Shown here: one piece after another, positions 1-8,300 of the stretch
How positions within the stretch are numbered: position 1 is the first letter of the stretch
How the letters are laid out: each line of letters begins with the position of its first letter
Origin: Calothrix sp. 336/3
GTDB taxonomy: Bacteria > Cyanobacteriota > Cyanobacteriia > Cyanobacteriales > Nostocaceae
NCBI RefSeq assembly: GCF_000734895.2
Contig: NZ_CP011382.1
Coordinates: 6,206,491-6,270,490 of the forward strand
Direction: 5' to 3'
Length of the DNA: 64,000 nucleotides
Notes under the pieces: generated by a model
The model's database searches: none
Seen by the model: the letters and a program-made list of their open reading frames with translations, nothing else
Told to the model about the DNA's origin: nothing
Translations under genes and position numbers: made by a program

Positions 1-521
1 GGGTTATCTCTAAATCTCAGCCCTGTAGGAATATTTATTTTCAATAAATCCGGTGGTGCTTGAGTGTTTTTTGCGCTGAATTCAAACTCATTCCCAAACA
101 CCAAACTATCCGCAGTACTAGCAAAGAAAGAACCACCAACCTCTAGTCTGGCATTTTGCCCAAAAATAATTCCGGTGGGATTTATCAAGTATAAATTCGC
201 AGAACCCGCCGCTTTAATAGTACCTAAAATATTAGAAATATTTCCACCCGTCACCCGACTAAAAATATTTTGAATATCCGTAGCATTTTTGAAATCCGCC
301 AATCCTAAGTTAGGAACAGAAAATTCCTTAAAACTATGAAATAAATTCTTGCCGACAACTTTCCCCCCATTAATATCAAACTGGTTGTTTGCCGGGTTTG
401 TCACCTGAGTTGAGGTGGAATTATCAGATGTAATTTGAGCTTGGGCAGAATTACAGAATGCGAGAAAACTTAAAGCCGCTAGAGATAAGCTTTGGAAAAG
501 GAAAGAAGATACAATTTTCAT
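1..521 (-). CDS. Haemagglutination-activity (TPS) domain secreted protein, 5' part only
   Basis: This is the 5' end of a gene that runs off the left edge; 173 codons are visible. Residues 1-28 form a signal peptide ending in NSAQA. The rest matches the N-terminal TPS/haemagglutination domain of two-partner secretion exoproteins: a FDINGGKVVGKNLFHSF-type start, then NATDIQNIFSRVTGG, and the signature NLYLINPTGIIFG. Family members are usually large beta-helical proteins, often with a C-terminal CHAT or adhesin region, exported by a TpsB outer-membrane porin. That part lies outside the window. The ATG at 521 is chosen because the signal peptide follows at once. Confidence 0.9.
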   Translation of the reverse strand, partial: MKIVSSFLFQSLSLAALSFLAFCNSAQAQITSDNSTSTQVTNPANNQFDINGGKVVGKNLFHSFKEFSVPNLGLADFKNATDIQNIFSRVTGGNISNILGTIKAAGSANLYLINPTGIIFGQNARLEVGGSFFASTADSLVFGNEFEFSAKNTQAPPDLLKINIPTGLRFRDN

Positions 522-597
522 AATTTTATAATTTCTTACTTGCAGAATTTACTAGCAGATGTCAATCGGAAAATAACGCATAGGAATAAGGCTGCTC

Positions 598-674
598 TTA
601 TCCCCCTTAGTCCCCCTTATAAAGATGGGAAATTTTCCCTCCCCTTTGCAAGGGGAGGGTTAGGGTGGGGTAAA
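598..674. repeat. C-rich/G-rich interspersed palindromic repeat
   Basis: A C-run arm (TCCCCCTTAGTCCCCCTTAT) is followed by a G-rich arm (AGGGGAGGGTTAGGGTGGGG), so the unit folds on itself. Relatives in this window lie at about 1147-1175, 2411-2455 and 23733-23787, all outside genes. Confidence 0.7.
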
Positions 675-1280
675 AAGTACTGGAATGATTCGACAAACCG
701 AATTATTCTGTTTCCCCCTACCCTACGTTTTTTCAAAATTGCAGAGAAAAGTAGATAATTATCATAGATTTATGGCGAGAAACTCAATCCATACAAAATG
801 TGATTTGTCAAGGAAGTTTTTAACCATAAATAGAATGAATAAACTGAGTTTATCCAAAATCAGTGATGAAAAGTTTCATGCATATTCACAAAACAATTGC
901 AAATTTGTGCCCGGTTTTCCCCCGACAAATTGTTGTTATCTGTGATAGTTATATAGATTACCAGAAAAAAATATTTTGTGAACAAGAAAATATGAAATTC
1001 TATACCAAAAGTCATTTGTGAAATAAGTATTAAGTCTTGGTGCTAGGGGTTCCCAATACTAATCGCTTGTCAATAGGTATAAAATTTGACTTAAAAATAG
1101 GGGTTTGTCTTAAAAGTTTGAGAGGGTATAACTTGTCATGGTGTAGATCCCCCCTAACCCCCCTTAAAAAGTGGGGAACCGGAATCCAAGTGTTCCTGAG
1201 GAAATACTTCAGGTGTTAATAAGCCCTAAAGAACTACAATAAATCAAAGTCCCTTTGTTAAGGGGAGCCACTGCACTCTA

Positions 1281-1484
1281 TCACCCTTACTAGTTTGATT
1301 TAATTGTCAGGTGTCTCCTGGCTCCCATGCTCCGCCTGGGGGCAGAATTTGCGATGCTCCTGCCTCGTGAATGAAGGCAGAGCCTTCAATGCTGGAGACC
1401 ACGCAGAGCATGGTCTCCAGATATAAACATAAAAATAAGGATGAACAATTGTTCACCCTTACTACTTTGATTTAATTGTCAGGT
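1281..1484. repeat. Multi-hairpin cassette framed by 32-bp direct repeats
   Basis: A 32-bp sequence beginning TCACCCTTACTAGTTTG at 1281-1312 recurs at 1453-1484 with one mismatch. Between the copies is a string of small hairpins built around ATGCTCCGC / GCAGAGC words, such as GGAGACCA...TGGTCTCC. A cassette of the same style lies at 46428-46530. Whether the direct repeats are an insertion footprint or a local duplication is not known. Confidence 0.65.
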
Positions 1485-1503
1485 TTGCTTGATAAATCCT
1501 GAA

Positions 1504-1959
1504 TTAATCCCAATCAGGAATGTCATTGCTATCACCACCTACACCAATACCAGTATTGTAGATATCGGCATTGCTAATATTTAGCTCATCCATAGATGCA
1601 CCATATACATTGGAATCATGAATGATAGCTTTAGAAAAATTTACTCCATCCAAATTAGCTTTTTTGAAGTTAACATTTGATGCGAAAGTTGAAGTTAAGT
1701 TAGCACCCTTCAAATTAGCACCAGTTAAGTCAGCGCCTTCAATGTTAGCATTTGTTAAATCAGCACCTTCAAGGTTAGCGTTGCGTAAATCCGCTCCAAT
1801 TAGATGAGCGCCGCGCAAATTTACGCCCGACAGGTTACAACCAATACATTCCCCAGTGGATAGCAGTTTTTCTAGTTGCTGTGGGTTCCCTGCATTGACT
1901 GCACTCGAAAATAGCAGGGGAGTAGCTAAGGTCAGGGCTGCTAATAATTTTAGTTTCAT
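1504..1959 (-). CDS. Secreted pentapeptide-repeat protein
   Basis: A 151-residue protein. Residues 1-23 are a signal peptide ending in SAVNA, and a short linker holds a CIGC pair. From about residue 40 to 125 it consists of A(D/N)LXX pentapeptide repeats, such as LSGVNLRGAHLIGADLRNAN, which fold as a right-handed quadrilateral beta-helix. The tail is acidic. An AAAGGGGA ribosome binding site precedes the ATG. Such proteins are abundant in cyanobacteria and mostly of unknown role; export to the periplasm or thylakoid lumen is inferred from the leader. No partner gene is adjacent. Confidence 0.88.
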   Translation of the reverse strand: MKLKLLAALTLATPLLFSSAVNAGNPQQLEKLLSTGECIGCNLSGVNLRGAHLIGADLRNANLEGADLTNANIEGADLTGANLKGANLTSTFASNVNFKKANLDGVNFSKAIIHDSNVYGASMDELNISNADIYNTGIGVGGDSNDIPDWD

Positions 1960-2825
1960 AATTTTCCCCTTTGAATCAAGTTTGCTTCCGTCATTTCCTC
2001 ACATTCCTATTATCTCAACTAATCGCACCCATGGCTAGATAAAATATGTAATATTTAGGAATATTTTTTGGAATTTTATCTAGAGGGCGATCGCCAGATT
2101 TCACCGTTTAAAAATGTTTCACTCTAGTCCTAAGTCCCAGCAATTTTTATGATTTCTTTGCATAAGTTCACATAAATTGCAGTGAGCTAGTTCGATGCTA
2201 TCTCAAATACTAACTACTGTCTGCTGTTTTTGCTTCTCCCTAAAGAAAAATTTATTTATCCTGAGATTTTGTAAGAGAGATAAAAAGTTACTAAATGATT
2301 TAATACTTCAGATATATATACAAAATCTAATAGCAAAGATAGGAGCTTTCATTAAGTACATTTACTGAAAGAAGATATAGCCTTTCCCATTCTGATGAGA
2401 TACACAATGACCCCTCCCTTGCTAAGGGGAGGGTGCGCGACAGCGCGGGTGGGGTGTACTTCACTTGCTTGCTAAACGCTATATCTGGTAGTTTGATTAG
2501 CATTGCCCTGTAATCCTATGTCCGACTAGATGGAAGTCTTTGATTTAGCTCAGACTTACTAGATTTTTAAGGACAAACCAGAAATCTGTTACTCAGTAGT
2601 GGTTAACCTACCGATGTACTTAACTACAGGTCGCTCCAAGAGGATTCCGTAATTTTTAGACAAAATAATTCAAAATATTTCCGTAGGGACTCGGATTACC
2701 GATGCATAGCCGTGTGTATCGATTCACAGAGGAGGATTTAGCTCATTCTTCCACTTTTTTCAAGCTTTGACCCTTGCCTCTAAGTTGCCGTATAGTCTTA
2801 ATCTGAACGCAACAAGGCTTGATGT
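1960..2825. other. Long spacer and leader region upstream of nrdJ
   Basis: About 870 bases without a convincing gene. It contains a C/G-rich repeat at 2411-2455. From about 2580 to 2825 the sequence is less AT-rich and has several short inverted segments (for example GTAGTGGTTA near 2598 and TTAACTAC near 2620), which could be a structured 5' leader of nrdJ. I see no cobalamin riboswitch signature. Confidence 0.4.
2411..2455. repeat. C/G-rich interspersed repeat
   Basis: CCCCTCCCTTGCTAAGGGG, then GAGGGTGCGCGACAGCGCGG and GTGGGGT. It is closely related to the core of the element at 23691-23820 (CCCCTCCC ... GGGGAGGGTG ... GCGGGTGGGGT). Confidence 0.7.
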
Positions 2826-5800
2826 ATGGTTCGTGAGCTTGAGAGACAACGCCAGAGTGCAAACTTCCCGGAAACTGCCCCCGCCGCTAATCCCGTGTTT
2901 TTTAGAACCTATAGCCGCCGACAGTCGGCAGGTACTAGGGAAACATGGCAAGAGGTGTGCGATCGCACCCTTAAAGGCATCATTGAGTTAGGGAAGCTAC
3001 TTCCCGATGAAATCGACGTGTTGCAGAGGATGCAACGACAAATCAAAGCTTTACCCAGTGGACGCTGGCTATGGGTAGGGGGTACAGAATGGCTAACCAA
3101 ACCAGAAAACTTTTCTGGAGCTTATAACTGTACCTCCACCAACTTAATAGACTGGAAAGCCTTTGGCTTAATGATGGATTTAGCAATGATGGGGTGTGGG
3201 ACTGGAGCTGTTCTAGAACCTAGATATACCAACCAATTACCCCCTATCCGCAATCGTCTCAACGTCACCGTTACGGGGGAAATAGGTAGTACCCCACCAG
3301 ACCAGCGTCGGGAACTAACGGAGGTGAAAATAGAGGGCAATCAGGTGACAATCTACGTGGGAGATAGTCGCCAAGGTTGGGTAAAATCCTATCAATCCTT
3401 GCTAGAGCTTTCCACCGATGAGAGATTTACCACCGAGGTGGAAGTATTTGTTAATCTCAGTGATGTGCGCCAAGCTGGAGAAACCTTGCAGGGTTTTGGT
3501 GGAGTTGCTAACCCTGTAAAATTGCCTAGTCTATACAATCGCTGTGCGGCAATTCTTAATAAAGCCCAAGGCAGAAATTTGACCTCTGTCGAATGCTGTT
3601 TATTGATTGACGAAGCAGCCGTCACCATCGTCGCTGGCAATATTCGGCGATGTTTGCCTGAAGATGCATTAGTTCACACTTCCAAAGGCTTGGTTCCTAT
3701 CCGTGATATCCAAGTCGGAGACCTAGTACAAACACCTTTGGGATTCCGACGAGTAGTTGATAAATTTGACCAAGGATTCCAGGAAGTCTACGAAATCGAA
3801 ACCAATGCTACCAACCCACGGGCAACATTAAACCACAGACAAGCAGTTTTAGCAGATGCCAAAGGGGGAATTACCTGGAAATATCTCGCCAGTTTAACTG
3901 AAGGCGATCGCCTGTTACACAACAAGCAAATATTACCTGGGACTGTCACCCATTTACCTGCTGATTTTACCCAGCAACGACCATCTCAAAGCAAAACAGC
4001 CAAGTCCTTTATCGTTCCCCAACTGACATCAGAAGTAGCTTGGTTAATTGGATTTACCCACGGTGACGGTTATGTAGCCCTCGGACGTAATAAACACAAC
4101 AAGCCCTACGGTAGAGTGGAATGGTCGATGAATGGGTTGGATCTAGATTTAACAGCGAGAATCCAAGCCAAAATCGATACTGCTTTAGCTTTATTTGGAC
4201 TGACAGCCACCCACAGGATTACTAAGGGTGAAAATACAGCTAAATCGATTTGTGCTTCAATTCGATTCGCCGAATACTTCCACCGCTACATCAAACAGCC
4301 TAATGTCTCTCTGCAAGTTCCTGACTTTATTTTGCAAGGTTCTATAGATATTCGATCTGCATATTTAGCGGGTTTGATGGATAGTGATGGTGCAGTTAAT
4401 AATCGTCCACCCTATTTAGTCACCACCGTTTACCGCTCATTTATCAGACAGGTCGGTACAGTATTATCCAGCTTGGGTATTGCAGGTAGAATTAGCATCA
4501 CCCATCCCCAACAACCAGGATGGCAAGCTAAATATAACTTGAAAATTCCCGCCTTTAAAGAACGTTACAACGCCCTAATTTCTCCCCACTCCGCTAAGGG
4601 TGAAATATATCAAGGGCTAAAAACTCACGGCTTTACCCTTCCCGGTGCAATTATGCACCAAGCCTACACCTACAGCGAAATGCGGGGGATGGGTTTCCAA
4701 GGTTCTCGCTCAGTTGATGCAAATTATGAAAGATATATTGCAGAGAGTGATGTATCTGTAGATATTCCCGTCACTGTTACAGGCTTAGGTAGCTACGATT
4801 ACGTCCAAACCTATGATATAGAAGTCGAAGAAGCTCACTGTTTTTACTGTGATGGCTACTTGACTCACAACAGCGCTGGTATGAGGCAAGGCAATAGCGA
4901 TGATAGTTTATTTATCGATGCTAAAGATAATCTGTGGCAGCAAGACGAAAACGGCAACTGGCGTATTGACCCGGAACGGGACGCTCTACGGATGGCAAAT
5001 CATACCAGAGTTTTCCACAGAAAGCCCACACTGCAAGAATGTACAGATGCTGTGCGGAAACAATATTACAGTGGTGAGGGAGCAATTCAATGGGCTGGGG
5101 AGGCGATCGCCAGGGCAAATATTGATTTGTTAGGCACTCCAGAATTGAAGACGGCTTTTATTCAAGCTTACGAAGCCCAAGAAGCAGATAATTGGTTAAA
5201 ATCAAGACACCCAGAACTGTCGAGTCAAGAGCTAGAACATAGACTAAATAGATATGGGCTGAATCCATGCGGAGAGATTATTGGTAGCGATTTTCACTGT
5301 AATCTTAGCGAGATACACTTAAATCAAATTGACCCTGATAACTATAAAGAACAGGAAGAAGCATTTACAGCCGGCGCTCTATCTGTTGCCGCTTTATTGC
5401 ACCACCAATTCCAGGAACCCCGCTATCAATACAGTCGGGAAATTGACCCCATTGTCGGTGTTTCCTTTACTGGTTTATTTGACTTCTTTGTCCGGGCTTT
5501 TGGGGTAGATTGGTTACGGTGGTGGGAACAGGGTAGACCAACAACACCCGAAGGCGAAGCATTTAAACGTCAGGAACAGAAGTATTTAAGCTTTTGGAAA
5601 GAAGTAGTACATCGAGTCGTATGGGAATACTGCGATCGCTTTAGCGGAGCGGAGCTTTCTCGCTTTAGCTTTAGCCAAGGGGAAATCCACCGCCATGGTT
5701 TGAAACGTCCTAACCGTTGTACGACGGTGCAACCTAGCGGTACAAAATCCCTCCTAACTGGAGCTTCTCCCGGATGGCACCCCCCCAAATCCCAAAGATT

Positions 5801-6401
5801 CATCCGCAGAATCACCTTCCGCAAAAATGACCCCGTGGCTTTAGCTTGTATCGATTATGGCTATAATGTGATTCCTTCCCAATCAGACAAGGATGAACAA
5901 GGCAATCTCCTTGATGACCCCTTTGATACCCGGTGTACAGAATGGTTGGTGGAGATACCTGTGGCAGTCCCCTGGGCAGATTTACCAGGTGCTGATGCTA
6001 TTGATATCAGCAAGTTTAGCGCTTTGGCACAAATGGACTTTTATATGCAAGTTCAGAAGTTTTATGTCACCCATAATACCTCTGCCACGATTGAAGTCCG
6101 AGAACATGAAGTGGAAGCACTGTCAACACGTATCTACGAAGCAATTCGAGATGACGAAGGGTACATGAGCGCCGCACTTTTAGCCAGATTTGACGACCAC
6201 CAAACTTTCCCTCGTCTTCCCTTTGAACCGATTACCAAAGAAAAATACCTAGAACTGATGGCAGCTGTGGAAAGTCGCCGCAAAACCAATGATTTCCACG
6301 GGGTTCTCAGTCTTTATGATTTTGGTGAACAAATGGAAGTTGGTCCAGCAGGTTGTGACTCTGATAAGTGCATGATGCCAGAACAAAGTCCAAATTCATA
6401 G
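2826..6401 (+). CDS. nrdJ: Adenosylcobalamin-dependent ribonucleotide reductase (class II), intein-containing precursor
   Basis: Reduces ribonucleotides to deoxyribonucleotides with a B12-generated thiyl radical, in the cytoplasm, without oxygen or a second subunit. The precursor is 1191 residues; removing the intein (276-682) leaves 784, the length of monomeric cyanobacterial enzymes. Visible features: N-terminal PVFFRTYSRR; YNCTSTNL with the first redox cysteine; the active-site NPCGEI with Cys815 (408 after splicing); the VQPSGT segment; and a C-terminal CDSDKC pair (1177-1182) that re-reduces the active site. The ATG at 2826 gives the family's usual N-terminus. Residues 936-947 (DRFSGAELSRFS) are encoded by a copy of an interspersed repeat. 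A small conserved gene follows after 114 bases, separated by a hairpin. Confidence 0.96.
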   Translation: MVRELERQRQSANFPETAPAANPVFFRTYSRRQSAGTRETWQEVCDRTLKGIIELGKLLPDEIDVLQRMQRQIKALPSGRWLWVGGTEWLTKPENFSGAYNCTSTNLIDWKAFGLMMDLAMMGCGTGAVLEPRYTNQLPPIRNRLNVTVTGEIGSTPPDQRRELTEVKIEGNQVTIYVGDSRQGWVKSYQSLLELSTDERFTTEVEVFVNLSDVRQAGETLQGFGGVANPVKLPSLYNRCAAILNKAQGRNLTSVECCLLIDEAAVTIVAGNIRRCLPEDALVHTSKGLVPIRDIQVGDLVQTPLGFRRVVDKFDQGFQEVYEIETNATNPRATLNHRQAVLADAKGGITWKYLASLTEGDRLLHNKQILPGTVTHLPADFTQQRPSQSKTAKSFIVPQLTSEVAWLIGFTHGDGYVALGRNKHNKPYGRVEWSMNGLDLDLTARIQAKIDTALALFGLTATHRITKGENTAKSICASIRFAEYFHRYIKQPNVSLQVPDFILQGSIDIRSAYLAGLMDSDGAVNNRPPYLVTTVYRSFIRQVGTVLSSLGIAGRISITHPQQPGWQAKYNLKIPAFKERYNALISPHSAKGEIYQGLKTHGFTLPGAIMHQAYTYSEMRGMGFQGSRSVDANYERYIAESDVSVDIPVTVTGLGSYDYVQTYDIEVEEAHCFYCDGYLTHNSAGMRQGNSDDSLFIDAKDNLWQQDENGNWRIDPERDALRMANHTRVFHRKPTLQECTDAVRKQYYSGEGAIQWAGEAIARANIDLLGTPELKTAFIQAYEAQEADNWLKSRHPELSSQELEHRLNRYGLNPCGEIIGSDFHCNLSEIHLNQIDPDNYKEQEEAFTAGALSVAALLHHQFQEPRYQYSREIDPIVGVSFTGLFDFFVRAFGVDWLRWWEQGRPTTPEGEAFKRQEQKYLSFWKEVVHRVVWEYCDRFSGAELSRFSFSQGEIHRHGLKRPNRCTTVQPSGTKSLLTGASPGWHPPKSQRFIRRITFRKNDPVALACIDYGYNVIPSQSDKDEQGNLLDDPFDTRCTEWLVEIPVAVPWADLPGADAIDISKFSALAQMDFYMQVQKFYVTHNTSATIEVREHEVEALSTRIYEAIRDDEGYMSAALLARFDDHQTFPRLPFEPITKEKYLELMAAVESRRKTNDFHGVLSLYDFGEQMEVGPAGCDSDKCMMPEQSPNS
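3651..4871 (+). mobile_element. NrdJ intein with LAGLIDADG homing endonuclease
   Basis: A 407-residue in-frame intein (precursor residues 276-682). It starts with Cys (CLPEDALVHT) directly after GNIRR and ends with His-Asn (GYLTHN) before Ser of SAGMRQGN. The N-terminal splicing block has ATLNHRQ (TxxH). Two dodecapeptide motifs, LIGFTHGDG (407-415) and LAGLMDSDG (514-522), each keep the catalytic acidic residue, so the endonuclease looks intact. The C-terminal block is YDIEVEEAHCFYCDGYLTHN. All nucleophiles needed for splicing (Cys1, penultimate His, terminal Asn, +1 Ser) are present. The site is a conserved strand of the reductase, a common intein niche in cyanobacteria. Confidence 0.95.
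5632..5669 (+). repeat. Interspersed GCGATCGC-type repeat inside nrdJ
   Basis: GCGATCGCTTTAGCGGAGCG followed by GAGCTTTCTCGCTTTAGC matches non-coding repeat copies at 35132-35163 (GCATCGCTTTAGCGGAGCGT) and 62505-62565 (opposite strand). Here it lies in frame in the reductase coding region. Confidence 0.65.
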
Positions 6402-6406
6402 TTCAC

Positions 6407-6435
6407 AAACCCGGTTGCTGAGGTAGCCGGGGTTT
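6407..6435 (+). terminator. Hairpin between nrdJ and the next gene
   Basis: AAACCCGG and CCGGGGTTT form a stem just after the nrdJ stop, followed by C and T rather than a clean T-run. It could be a weak terminator or an mRNA-end stabiliser. Confidence 0.45.
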
Positions 6436-6515
6436 CCCCCTTTCCTCCTTTCCCTCGTTAGGATAGATACTAAATTAGATAATTTTCCCCCAAACAAATT
6501 CAGGAGACTCAATCA

Positions 6516-6734
6516 ATGTTCATAGATGAGTTAACACCGATTTTTAAACAACTTGTACAACATCCTGCTTCCTTTATGGGTGGACTTGTTTCCGGTGTTC
6601 TGAAACTTAATCTGAGTGAAGACCCGGTGAAAACTTGGTTAGATAAGCAAGTTAACCCTAGTGCTTATAGCTCTATCTCTACAGAATTACACAACGGTAA
6701 GTCTAATAAACCACAATCAATATCCATTGAATAA
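6516..6734 (+). CDS. Small conserved cyanobacterial protein, function unknown
   Basis: A 72-residue soluble protein beginning MFIDELTPIFKQLVQHPASF. It has a good AGGAG ribosome binding site (CAGGAGACTCAATCAATG). There is a short amphipathic or hydrophobic stretch near SFMGGLVSGVLKL and no motif I recognise. It lies 114 bases after nrdJ on the same strand and is closed by a strong terminator at 6799-6827, so it may share the nrdJ transcript. The good ribosome binding site and the terminator support it as a real gene; no function is proposed. Confidence 0.7.
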   Translation: MFIDELTPIFKQLVQHPASFMGGLVSGVLKLNLSEDPVKTWLDKQVNPSAYSSISTELHNGKSNKPQSISIE

Positions 6735-6798
6735 TCTGATGATTAGCATATGAAGCGGTAGTTTCATTCTGCCCTAGGAATTATCTGCTTTTCTCACT

Positions 6799-6827
6799 CC
6801 CACACTGATATTCCCGTGTGGGTTTTT
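6799..6827 (+). terminator. Rho-independent terminator
   Basis: Stem CCCACAC/GTGTGGG with a 10-base loop followed by TTTTT, 65 bases after the stop of the small conserved gene. Confidence 0.85.
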
Positions 6828-7392
6828 ACTGATTACATCTTCAACAAAACCGACGAGTTCATCTACTTGTAGCTCCATATACAATTCTCAGAAATATGGA
6901 TTGTTTCAATGGGGAATACAAATAGATAATAGATATGTTTTCCCTTATGTTTAACTTGTTCTTAAACCTCTTAGTATACTCACAACAAATAACACCGACC
7001 AGAAACTTTGAGCTACAGACATCAGTCATCTAGCGGCTTGCTTTCGGATTGCGACCAGTCATCAAAAGACTTACCTGTAAACGGTATCAGGGTTTTGCAA
7101 GCCCTAGGGGTATCTTGACAAGATGACTATTTTGGGAGCATTCATTTAACAATTAAACTCTCAAGAGATAATTTTCATTTACTTATCAGACAAAAGATAT
7201 TTGCCCACCTATAAGTGAAGCTAATTTTAAGTAATTTAGGTTTGTAAAATCTCATACTTTGAACCATCGCTGAATCAGTTATTATATGAGCGTATGCGAA
7301 AGTTTACTCTGGGAAACTTAGGACTCACTGACAATACTTATTACGAGCTTGTTATTGAGATTGACCAGAACTCCTGAGGCTATCAGAATGAA
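6828..7392. other. Long spacer upstream of the first RRM gene
   Basis: No open frame is supported here. Around 7020-7130 there are GC-richer, potentially structured segments (for example AGGGTTTTGCAAGCCCT), compatible with a long 5' UTR or small RNA. I cannot assign either. Confidence 0.35.
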
Positions 7393-7429
7393 AGAATATC
7401 AGGTATTCAAGTGTTTGACTTGATATTCT
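7393..7429 (+). promoter_or_regulatory. 5' UTR hairpin ahead of RRM gene
   Basis: AGAATATCAGG at 7393-7403 pairs with CTTGATATTCT at 7419-7429, around a 15-base loop. It ends about 40 bases before the ATG and has no T-run, so it is more likely an mRNA structure controlling the RNA-binding protein than a terminator. Confidence 0.5.
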
Positions 7430-7470
7430 GACAAAACTCATCGCTTTTCGTTTCAATTTACGTGACCCAC

Positions 7471-7758
7471 ATGACTATTTACGTTGGAAATCTTTCCTAC
7501 CGCGCCACTGAAGCAGATGTTAGAGCAGTATTTGCAGACTATGGTGAAGTTAAGCGAGTAGTTTTACCTACCGATAGGGAGACAGGTAGATTACGCGGCT
7601 TTGCCTTTGTAGACATGGAAGAGGATGCTCAAGAAGACTCAGCCATTACAGAGCTTGATGGAGCTGAATGGATGGGTCGTCAATTGAGAGTTAATAAGGC
7701 AAAACCAAGGGAGGATAACCGACGAGGTAGTTGGAATAAAAGAGATTCCTATGAGTAA
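7471..7758 (+). CDS. RRM-type RNA-binding protein (cyanobacterial Rbp family)
   Basis: A 95-residue protein made almost entirely of one RNA-recognition motif: RNP2 is IYVGNL (3-8) and RNP1 is RGFAFVDM. The tail is short and basic (RRGSWNKRDSYE), without the long glycine-rich region. I use the ATG at 7471 rather than the in-frame GTG at 7462, because the family begins M(S/T)IYVGNLSY, as in the paralogue at 62772. Cyanobacterial Rbp proteins bind mRNA and several are cold-induced. The hairpin upstream suggests post-transcriptional control. Confidence 0.93.
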   Translation: MTIYVGNLSYRATEADVRAVFADYGEVKRVVLPTDRETGRLRGFAFVDMEEDAQEDSAITELDGAEWMGRQLRVNKAKPREDNRRGSWNKRDSYE

Positions 7759-8300
7759 AAATTATCTGTCAAGGCTGACCTAGGGACAACTCACCCATAT
7801 TTCAGTCCCAAATGAGATTAGTTCTTCAGACGTGTAATCCTTCAGTTGGGGGATGAGGCAAAACAAAATAACATAGCTAGATTGCTAGAGAATTTTGGCG
7901 ATCGCCGCTTCGGTGGAGCGTAGCTCTATCGCGACAGAGGGGCTAAAGGTACAGGAATTTGTCAACACCTTTAGTCCTTTTCTCTTTTTCTCTGGTTATG
8001 GGAGTTCATCAGTCTGTATCCATTTCCCGGTTCGTTTTCTAGGGGCGAAGTGGTGTGGGATAAAAAATGAGAATCAGGCGAGATGAAAATGAGAACAAGC
8101 TCATTTCTTTAGTTTGTGTAAAATCGCAATTCTGTTATCAAATTACCTCTCTAAGATAGAGGCAGCGACTACAGGTTGATTGTTGTCGGGGAGGGTAAAC
8201 TGATTTCACTGGTTGACGATGCTGTTTTCCCAAAATATCCCTGTGGACATCAATGATTGATTAGTTAGCCCAGAAACAACCCCCAGGGAGGACTCAATAC
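7759..8300. other. Spacer between RRM gene and fbp, with interspersed repeat
   Basis: No gene is seen. A repeat of the GGAGCGTAGCTCTATCGC family lies at 7897-7937. The last 100 bases presumably carry the fbp promoter; the fbp ribosome binding site is GGGAGGA at about 8286-8292. Confidence 0.6.

Larger units (their letters stand above)
522..1503. other. Gene-free spacer with repeats
   Basis: I see no credible gene in these 980 bases: the short open frames are repeat-derived and lack ribosome binding sites. The spacer holds two C-rich/G-rich repeats (598-674 and about 1147-1175) and a hairpin cassette framed by direct repeats (1281-1484). The part next to 521 must hold the promoter of the secreted protein gene, but I cannot place it. 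Confidence 0.6.

Noticed and set aside
64..273. Open frame opposite the haemagglutination-domain gene
   Set aside because: The minus strand encodes a clear TPS domain over the same bases.
2598..2613. GTA-N10-TAC sequence upstream of nrdJ as an NtcA-type site
   Set aside because: Spacing is not the GTAN8TAC consensus and no promoter with proper spacing was seen.
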